A program made the position numbers and the translations under genes. Positions 55,323 to 64,000 of a stretch of DNA of 64,000 bases are shown here, in pieces. The first letter of the stretch is position 1, and each line of letters opens with the position of its first letter. The notes below the pieces were generated by a model. It saw nothing but the letters and a program-made list of their open reading frames with translations, searched no databases and was not told the DNA's origin. This DNA is from Antedon mediterranea (taxonomy: Eukaryota > Echinodermata > Crinoidea > Comatulida > Antedonidae): assembly GCF_964355755.1 (NCBI RefSeq), contig NC_092672.1:12398501-12462500 (forward strand), read 5' to 3'.

Positions 55323-55622
55323 CTAGAACTTAAACTCGTCACTTGAGGACGAGTTTGGTTATCCGCCAGCAACAAAGCGTATCTTGCGTATTCAAGTACT
55401 TCCAAGTTATGACTTTTCCAAAAAAAGTAGGCTATTCAAAATTAAAACTGCCCTCTCAGTGTAATAACCAACTAAACCCTTTTAATTAATTGTTTTCCCG
55501 TGACGGGACTCGAACCCGGTACCTCTGATACCAAAGTCGGTTGCATTACACATCGAGCCATATGACCACCTGCTGACGGAAATCCGAAGAAAGAGTCCTC
55601 GTTCATTCGGTATGTCGTGAAC
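55323..55622 (-). mobile_element. Helitron-like unit, family U, minus orientation, truncated
   Basis: 3' end with hairpin ACTCGTC...GACGAGT and CTAG at 55323-55326. Only the last 300 bp remain, with the tRNA-like cassette (B box at 55505-55517). It is the inverted copy of 56640-56946. Confidence 0.65.
55500..55570 (-). other. tRNA-like cassette of family U (minus copy)
   Basis: Minus-strand TGGCTCGATGTG and, about 45 bases on, the perfect B box GGTTCGAGTCC, then CGTCACGGG. Confidence 0.5.
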
Positions 55623-56945
55623 CCCCTCGAACCCCCTTGGAATGTTTAACAATTTTTTGGAGATTAGAAAGTTTTCGCGTAAATTGCGTTTGAAATATTT
55701 AACTCTTCTTATTTTGTGCACACTGTTTCTCTTCAACGTGTAAACATAATATGTTGTAACTTGTTCAGCATTTAGACATTTTACTGAAGTTGTCCAGCCA
55801 AGCTTTTTGACGATGTCAGAGCCGCGTAGCGTAAGGTACGCGTGATTTTCTGAAAATCTTAAATTGGTTATAACTTCGAAACAAATGAATATTTTTTAAC
55901 GTCATTTTCAGCCACGTTTGCTTCACATCAATAGTTAACTTTTTTAACGCTACCGCAATTTGTAACATTAGAAAGTGCGCGCGTAAATGGCGTTTGAAAT
56001 TTTAAAATGCTTCAAATCAATTTCTGATTAAATTAGAGCACGATTCAGGTCATTTTAAGCGTTTAAAAAATTACCACTGGTGCGCACATTTTTACGCGCG
56101 CACGGCGCAGGGAACACGTATGAGCATTTTTTTTACACTATTTGTGTTTTTAAATCTTCGGTTAACAATTTTACGTTATTTTATTCACTTTTCAACTTGA
56201 AATGGCGTTCTACGAGCACGTTAAACATGACAGGTTGCGCACGAAAACGTCAACAAATTGTGAAAATGTTCCAAAATATGTCTACTTTTAAAAATGAAAC
56301 AGTTCATCAGAATGCAAGGTTACCCCCATTTTTTATTTTAATTTCTTGCAGTGTATGAATCATAGGTCTGATTTATTATAGTGTTGAATGCTAAAACGTG
56401 TTTGATGGCTACATTATTTGCATATTAAATATAATTTTTGAAATATTTATCATCAAACAAACATAAACTTATTCAAAGAGCAAAACAATAAACATAACAT
56501 TTATCTTTTTTCTTTACATGTTAATATATAAAACTTGAAAGTATGTACTTTCATAAAATATCAGCGTTTAAAATTTTTGAAGATTTCATCATAGTAAAAT
56601 TTATGATTTAAGTTTGATATGTAATAATCAACTTGCATCGAGGGGGTTCACGACATACCGAATGAACGAGGACTCTTTCTTCGGATTTCCGTCAGCAGGT
56701 GGTCATATGGCTCGATGTGTAATGCAACCGACTTTGGTATAAGAGGTACCGGGTTCGAGTCCCGTCACGGGAAAACAATTAATTAAAAGGGTTTAGTTGG
56801 TTATTACACTGAGAGGGCAGTTTTAATTTTGAATAGCCTACTTTTTTTGGAAAAGTCATAACTTGGAAGTACTTGAATACGCAAGATACGCTTTGTTGCT
56901 GGCGGATAACCAAACTCGTCCTCAAGTGACGAGTTTAAGTTCTAG
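55623..56945 (+). mobile_element. Helitron-like unit, family U, plus copy 1 (5'-truncated)
   Basis: Begins within the 300-bp subrepeat found at the start of complete U units. Includes the block TGCGCACATTTTTACGCGCG and ends with the cassette (about 56700-56775) and hairpin plus CTAG at 56942-56945. Confidence 0.65.
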
Positions 56946-57050
56946 TTGGTTATCCGCCTCAAGCGGATAAGCCCTTGGAATTGTAGTGTTTCTTTTTGGT
57001 TATCCGCCTCAAGCGGATAACCTTTGTTATTGTAGTGTTTCTTTTTTTTT
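56946..57050 (+). repeat. Two tandem hairpin-bearing 5' leader repeats
   Basis: GGTTATCCGCCTCAAGCGGA, a perfect hairpin with a CTCAA loop, occurs twice about 52 bases apart, each time followed by TTGTAGTGTTTCTTT. The same pair occurs at 63049-63165. Confidence 0.75.
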
Positions 57051-58613
57051 TTATTATTCTTCTTTCTTTCCGCCACTTTTGTTCGCGACGTTTTTCTTCA
57101 ACGTGTTAACATAACACGTTGTAACTTGGTCAACATTTAGACATTTAACTGAAGTTGTGCAGCCAAGCTTTTGGACGCTGTCAGATACGCGTAGCGTAAG
57201 TTACGCGCGATTTTCTGAAAATCTTAAATCGGTCATAACTTCAAAACCGATAAATATTTTTTAACGAAGTTTTCAGCCACGTTTTCTTCACATCAATGGC
57301 TAACTTTTTCGATCTCTACCAAATTTTTGGAGACTAGAAAATTTTCGCGTAAATTGCGTTTGAAATTTAAAAATTCTCCAAATTTGTACACGCTGTTTCT
57401 CTGCAACGCGTTAACATAACATGTTGTAACTTGGTCAACATTTTGACATCTAACTGAAATTGTGCAGCCAAGCTTTTGGACGCTGTCAGAGGCGCGTATC
57501 GTAAGTTACGCGCGATTTTCTGAAAATCTTAAATTGATCATAACTTTGAAACAGATAAATATTTTTTAACGTAATTTTCAGCCACGTTTGCTTCACATCA
57601 ATTGTTAACTTTTTTAACCCTAACGAATTTTGTAACATTCGAAAGTGCGCGCGTAAACGACGTTTGAAGTTTGAAAATGCTTGAAATTAATTTCTGATTA
57701 AATTAGAGCACGATTCAGGTCATTTTAAGCGTTTAAAAAATTGCCACTGGTGCGCACATTTTTACGCGCGCACGGCGCAGGGAACGCGTATGAGCATTTC
57801 TTTTACACGATTTATGTTTTTACATCTTTGGTTAACAATTTTACGTTATTTTATTCACTATTCAACTTGAAATGGCGTTCTACGAGCACGTTAAACATGA
57901 CTGGTTGCGCAGAAAAACGTCAAAAAATTGTGAAAATGTTGCAAAATATGTCTACTTTTAAAAACGATACAGTTCATCAGAATGCAAGGTTACCCCTATT
58001 TTTTATTTTTATTTCTTGCAGTTTATGAATCATAGATCTGATTTATAATAATTTTTAATGTTAAAACGTGTTTGCTGGCTACACTATTTGCATATTAAAT
58101 ATAATTTTGGAAATTGTTATCATCAAACAAACGATAACATTTTCAAAGAGCAAAACAATAGACATAACTGTTATATTTTTTCTTCACATGTTAATATATA
58201 AAACTTGAAAGTATGCTCTTTCATAATATGTCACTGTTTAAAATTTATGAAGATTTCATCATAGTAAAAATTATGATTTAGTTCGATATGTAATAATCAA
58301 CTTGCATCGAGGGAGTTCACGACATACCGAACGAACGAGTAATCTTTCTTCGGATTATCTTCGGCAGGTGCTCATATGACTCGATGTGTAGTGCAACCGA
58401 CTTTGGTATCAGAGGTACCGGGATCGAGTCCCGTCACGGGAAAACAATTAAATATAAGGATTTATTTGGTTGTTACACTGAAAAGGCAGTTTTAATTTCG
58501 AATAGGCTACTTTTTTGGAAAAGCCAAAAACTGAAAAGTACTTGAATGCTCAAGATATGTTTTGTTGCGGGCGGATAACCAAACTCGTCCTCAAGTGACG
58601 AGTTCAGATCTAG
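57051..58613 (+). mobile_element. Helitron-like unit, family U, plus copy 2 (complete)
   Basis: Starts TTATTATTCTTCTTTCTTTC and ends in the hairpin and CTAG at 58610-58613. The first 600 bp are two diverged copies of a 300-bp subrepeat (each with CAGCCAAGCTTTTGGACG). The tRNA-like cassette is at about 58372-58442. No protein-coding region is recognised. Confidence 0.68.
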
Positions 58614-60179
58614 TTTTTTATTATTCTTCTTTCTTTCCGCCACTTTTTGTACGCGACGTTTCTCTGCAACGTGTTAACATAACATGTTGTAACTTGGTAA
58701 ACATTTAGAAATTTAACTGAAGATGTGCAGCCAAGCTTTTGGACGCTGTCAGATCCGCGTAGCGTAAGTCACGCGCGATTTTCTGAAAATCTTAAATTGA
58801 TCATAACTTCGAAACCGATAAATATTTTTTAACGTAACTTGCAGCCACGTTTTCTTCACATCAATGGCTAACTTTTTCAATCTTTAGCACATTTTTGGAG
58901 ACTAGAAAGTTTGCGCGTAAATTTCGTTTGAAATTTTAAAATGCTCCAAATTTGTACACGCTGTTTCTCTGCAACGCGTGAACATAACATGTTGTAACTT
59001 GGTCAACATATAGACATTTAACTGAAGATGTGCAGCCAAGCTTTTGGACGCTGTATCATGATCTTATCGTAAGTTACGCGCGATTTTCTGAAAATCTTAA
59101 ATTGATCATAACTTCGAAACAGATAAATATTTTTTAACGTAATTTTCAGCCACGTTTGCTTTACATTAATTGTTAACTTTTTTATCCCTACCGAATTTTG
59201 TAACATTAGAAAGTGCGTGCGTAAACGGCGTTTGAAATTTTAAAATGCTTCAAATCAATTTCTGATTAAATTAGAGCACGTTTCAGGTCATTTTAAGGGT
59301 TTAAAAATTGCAACTGGTGCGCACTTTTTTACGCGCGCACGGCGCAGGGAACGCGTATGAGCTTTTCTTTTACATAAATTGTGTTTTTCAAACTTAGGTT
59401 AACAATTTTACGTTATTTTATTCACTTTTCAACTTGAAATGGCGTTCTACGAGCACGTTAAACATGACTGGTTGCGCACGAAAAAGTCAACAAATTGTGA
59501 AAATGTTGCAAAATATGTCTACTTTTAAAAGTGATACAGTTCATCAGAATGCAAGGTTACCCCCATTTTTTATTTTATTTTATCACATTCTATGAATTGT
59601 AGATCTGATTTATTATAGTGTTGAATGTTAAAACGTGTTTGATGGCTACATTATTTGCATATTAAATATAATTTTCGAAATTTTTATCATCAAACAAACA
59701 ATAACATATTCAAAGAGCAAAACAATAAACATAACGTTTATATTTTTTCTTTACATGTTGATATATAAAACTTGAAAGTATGCACTTTGCTAATATGTCA
59801 CTGTTTAAAATTTGTGAAGATTTCATCATAGTAAAAATTATGATTTAGTTTGATAAGTAATAATCTATTTGCATCGAGTGGTTCACGACATACCGAATGA
59901 ACGAGTAAACTTTCGTCGGATTTTCTTCAGCAGGTGCTCATATGGGTCGATGTGTAGTGCCACCGACTTTGGTATCAGAGGTACCGGGATCGAGTCCCGT
60001 CACGGGAAAACAATTTAATAAAAGGATTTATTTGGTTGTTACACTGAAAAGGCAGTTTTAATTTCGAATAGGCTAATTTTTTGAAAAGCCATAACTGAAA
60101 AGTACTTGAATGCGCACAAGATACGTTTTGTTGCGGGCGGATAACCAAACTCGTCCTCAAGTGACGAGTTCAGATCTAG
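58614..60179 (+). mobile_element. Helitron-like unit, family U, plus copy 3 (complete)
   Basis: Joined head to tail to copy 2: its start TTTTTTATTATTCTTC follows the CTAG of copy 2 immediately. Same subrepeats, cassette (about 59937-60008) and 3' hairpin; CTAG at 60176-60179. Confidence 0.68.
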
Positions 60180-61593
60180 TTTATTTATTCTTTCCTTAGC
60201 ACTATTTTGTCCGTGAATTATCTTGATATCAGTTTCATCTATCTAAGTCAATTTTTCAGAGTATATTCCTTATGGCCAGGAATCGATGTGGTTATATTTT
60301 CACGATGCGTAATCAAAAATTACGCGGTCAACGCGCGATTTTACGAAATCACGTTTGTAATCACATCTTCACAAGCATGAATCACAATTAAACAAAATTT
60401 GGTACTCATAAATTTCAGGTCATATTTCATCATATGGCAATACAATTACGTGCGTAGCGCATATAACGCTTGCGTACGCGCGCTTAAAATGTTCAAAATT
60501 GTCAAAATTTATTTTCGATGAAATTAGAGTACGTTTCAGGCAATTTTAAGCGTTTAAAAAATTGCCATGAGTGCGCAGATTTTTGCACGCGCACTGCGCG
60601 TTATACGTTAATGCGCACTCTTTTTGTCCGATTTCGGTTGTACAACCTTTCTTTAATAATATCATCATATTTTATTCACTTTTCAACGCGTAATTGCCTT
60701 ATACGAGCACGTCAAAAGTGACAGGCTACGCACGTGTAAGTTAACAAAATGGTGAAAATATGCTAAATTTTAAAATTAATATAGATCGTCAGAATGCTCG
60801 GGAACACATATTTTTTATTTCATTTTCTTGAAGTGTATGTATCTTATGTATGATTTATTATTAAACTAAGGGAACAAAAGTTGATTAAGCCATAATTAAT
60901 TGCATATTAAATAAAAAAAAATTCATTTCGACAATCAAACAAATTATGACATTTTCTTAGGCCAAAATAACAAACTTAACATTAACTTTCTTCCTTCAAA
61001 AGTTCATATATTAAAGTTAAAAGTATATAGTTTGACAGTGCATCCTTTTTGTACATTTTTAGAGATGTCATCATAGTAAAAAATTATAATTCATTGCGGT
61101 ATGTAATAATCTATCTGCACCAAAGTGGTTACTGCATAGTAAATACACGGAGGAATTTTTCTACAATTTTTAGTCAGTTGTGTATGGCTCGGTAGTGTGT
61201 GCTCGTGTCTATGGCACTCAAGGTACCGAGATCGAGTCTCACCTTGGGAAACGAAATAAGATTTTTTTTTTATTATCCGTATTGTTTGTTCAAATTTATT
61301 TCTTAGTGTATATATTATACACATGATTTATAATGAAATCTAGATAAAAAATAACTTATGTCTTTATTATTATGTAACAGCAAATGTGGTTTATGACATT
61401 ATACGCAGAGGGATCTTTGATCGGATTGTGATACCGGCTATTGTATTCGCGTTAGCAAGGTCCTATCATATATTATAAATAATTAAAGAATCTGAGAAAA
61501 TCAATGAATCAAAATATCTTTTAAAAATCAATTATCTTTATTTAAATCAATGCATATAACCTATAATTCGTCATAGTGACGAATTAAATCTAG
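60180..61593 (+). mobile_element. Helitron-like unit, family V, plus copy 1
   Basis: Follows the CTAG of the U unit without a gap. Start TTTATTTATTCTTTCCTTAG, cassette at 61183-61248, hairpin and CTAG at 61590-61593. Confidence 0.68.
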
Positions 61594-62986
61594 TTTATTT
61601 ATTTATTCTTTCCTTAGCACTATTTGTCCGTCAATTATCTTGATATCAGTTTCATCTAACTAAGTCAATTTTTCAGAGTATATTCCTTATGGCCAGGAAT
61701 CGATGTGGTTATATTTTCACGATGCGCAATCAAAAATTACGCGGTCTACGCGCGATTAAACGAAATCACGTTTGTAATCATATCTTCACAAGCATGAATC
61801 ACAATTAAACAAAATTTGGTACTCATAAACTTCAGGTCATATTTCATCATATGGCAATACAATTACGTGCGTAGCGCATATAAAGCATGCGTACGCGCGC
61901 TTAAAATGTTGAAAATTGTCAGAATTTATTTTCGATGAAATTAGAGTACGTTTCAGGCAATTTTAATCGTTTAAAAAATTGCCATGAGTGCGCAGATTAT
62001 TGCACGCGCACTGCGCGTCAAACGTTAATGCGCACTGTTTTTGTCCGATTACGGTTGTATAACCTTTCTTTAATAATATCATCATATTTTATTCACTTTT
62101 CAATGCGAAACAGCGTTATACGAGCACGTCAAAAGTGACAGGCTACGCACGTGTAAGTTAACAAAATGGTGAAAATATGCTAAATTTTAAAATTAATATA
62201 TATCGTTAGAATGCTCGGGAACACCTATTTTTTATTTAATTTTCTTGAAGTGTATGTATCATATGTATGATTTATTATGAAATTAGAAGAACAAAAGTTG
62301 ATTAAGTCATCATTAATGGCATATTAAATTTAACAAAATTAATTTCGACAATCAAACAAATTATAACATTTTCTTAGGCCAAAATAACAAACTTAACATT
62401 AACTTTCTTCCTTAAGAAGTTCATATATTAAAGTTAAAAGTATATAGTTTGACAGTGCATCATTTTTTAAAATTTTTAAAGATGTCATCATAGTAAAACA
62501 TTATAATTCATTGCGGTATGTAATAATCTATCTGCACCAAAGTGGTTACTGCATAGTAAATACACGGAGGAATTTTTCCATAACTTTTAGTCATTTGTGT
62601 ATGGCTCGGTGGTCTTTGCTAGTGTCTATAGCAGTCAAGTACCGAGTTCGAGTCTCACCTTGGGAAACCAAACGAAATAAGATTTTTTTTATTATCCTTA
62701 TTGGTTGTTCAATTATATTTCTTAGTGTACAGATTATACACATGATTTATAATGAAATCTAAATAAAAAAACAAATGTGGTTTATGACATTATATACGCA
62801 GAAAAATCTTTGATCGGATTATGATACCGGCTATTGTATTTGCGTTAGCAAGATCCTGTCATATATTATAAATAACTAATGATTCTGAGAAAATCAATCA
62901 ATCAATATATCTTAAATCAATCAATTATCTTTATTTAAATCAATGCATATAACCTATAATTCGTCATAGTGACGAATTAAATCTAG
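61594..62986 (+). mobile_element. Helitron-like unit, family V, plus copy 2
   Basis: Again joined directly to the previous CTAG. Cassette at 62600-62662, whose B box GTTCGAGTCTC is close to consensus. Ends with hairpin and CTAG at 62983-62986. Confidence 0.68.
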
Positions 62987-62987
62987 T

Positions 62988-63165
62988 TAGGTTATATGCA
63001 TTATCATGCATATAACCTCTTGATTCTGTCAAAATCTTTATTTATTTATTGGTTATCCGCCTCAAGCGGATAAGCATTTGTTATTGTAGTGTTACTTTTT
63101 TTTTTTTTTTATTGGTTATCCGCCTCAAGCGGATAAGCATTTGTTATTGTAGTGTTACTTTTTTT
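62988..63165 (+). repeat. Hairpin leader repeats before the last U unit
   Basis: A hairpin GGTTATATGCAT ... ATGCATATAACC (62991-63018) is followed by two copies of the GGTTATCCGCCTCAAGCGGA leader about 65 bases apart, each ending in a long T-run. Confidence 0.7.
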
Positions 63166-64000
63166 TTTTTTTTATTATTCTTCTTTCTTTCTCAGATTTT
63201 GTGTACGCGTTTTCTCTTGAACGTGTTAACATAACATTTTGTAACTTGGTCAACATATAGACAATTAACTGAAGATGTACTGCGAAGCTTTTTGACAATG
63301 TCAGATCCGCGTAGCGTAAGTTACGCGCGATTTTCTGAAAATCTTAAATCGGTCATAACTTCGAAACCGATAAATATTTTTTAACGAAATTTTCAGCCAC
63401 GTTTTCTTCACATCAATGGCTAACTTTTTCGCTCTTCAGCAAATTTTTGAACACTAGAAAGTCTGCGCGTAAACTGCGTTTGAAATTTTAAAATGCTCCT
63501 AATTTGTGCACGCTGCTTCTCTGTAACGCGTTAACATGACATTTTGTAACTTGTTCAACATATAGACATTTTACTGAAATTGTCCAGCCAAGCTTTTTGA
63601 CGATGTCAGAGCCGCGTAGCGTAAGTTACGCGTGATTTTCTGAAAATCTTAAATTGGTTATAACTTCGAAACAAATGAATATTTTTTAACGTCATTTTCA
63701 GCCACGTTTGCTTCACATCAATAGTTAACTTTTTTAACGCTATCGCAATTTGTAACATTAGAAAGTGCGCGCGTAAATGGCGTTTGAAATTTTAAAATGC
63801 TTCAAATCAATTTCTGATTAAATTAGAGCACGATTCAGGTCATTTTAAGCGTTTAAAAAATTGCCACTGGTGCGCACATTTTTACGCGCGCACGGCGCAG
63901 GGAACAGGTATGAGCATTTCTTTTACACGATTTGTGTTTTTAAATCTTCGGTTAACAATTTTACGTTATTTTATTCACTTTTTAACTTGAAATGGCGTTC
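63166..64000 (+). mobile_element. Helitron-like unit, family U, plus copy 4 (partial, runs off the right edge)
   Basis: Starts TTATTATTCTTCTTTCTTTC, contains both 300-bp subrepeats and the TGCGCACATTTTTACGCGCG block, and is cut by the window end before its cassette and 3' hairpin. Confidence 0.65.

Noticed and set aside
56080-58028. Two similar ORFs of 92 and 95 codons
   Set aside because: They are the same stretch of the U repeat in two units; their codon content follows the repeat and a third unit has shifts.
55500-62662. Genuine tRNA genes in the Helitron-like array
   Set aside because: B boxes are good, but acceptor stems do not pair, spacing is irregular and the sequences recur only inside the repeat units.

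Overview
The window looks like nuclear DNA of a marine invertebrate. It is AT-rich and intron-rich, full of TAGGCCTA-type palindromic tracts, and carries CR1/L2-like, L1-like and RTE-like LINEs, CsRn1 and Gmr1-like Gypsy elements, Harbinger- and MULE-like DNA elements and Helitrons. An echinoderm is my best guess (inference only); there are no bacterial or viral genomic features.

One host gene can be reconstructed. It runs on the minus strand from a start codon at 51328 off the left edge (base 1) and encodes an ankyrin-repeat / Roc-type GTPase protein. Fourteen coding exons join without a phase break: a short start exon, an N-terminal ankyrin exon, seven phase-0 ankyrin exons (six of exactly 105 bp, one of 99 bp), a linker exon, a P-loop exon and three further Roc-region exons. 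This is 486 codons, with the rest of the protein beyond base 1. The ankyrin exons arose by tandem duplication of an exon-plus-intron unit of about 540 bp. One extra copy (8429-8470) is a truncated relic.

Nearly everything else is mobile DNA lying in this gene or upstream of it. 1284-2531 and 3432-5981: two Helitrons in opposite orientation flank the linker and P-loop exons. 9953-17065: a 7.1-kb giant palindromic TIR element sits 6 bp inside the intron after an ankyrin exon. 17458-20999: a TA-flanked TIR element carries two nested fold-back elements. 21269-41585: a CR1-like LINE sits just upstream of an ankyrin splice acceptor; its ORF2 is split by a second giant palindrome (22111-37960), which in turn carries an L1-like LINE, an RTE-like LINE, a 175-bp MITE and a nearly full-length CsRn1-type Gypsy element (32428-37733). 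42870-43700: a decayed LINE. 44194-50555: a non-autonomous Gypsy element with gag fused to RNase H, whose 5' LTR is split by a partly duplicated Harbinger-like element.

Upstream of the start codon, 53897-64000 is a concatemer of Helitron-like units in two related families. Their 3' ends are a short hairpin followed by CTAG, and most carry a tRNA-like cassette before that end. The transposons show a clear order of insertion by nesting. The host gene appears to keep all splice sites despite these insertions; two landed within about 11 bp of an exon boundary.
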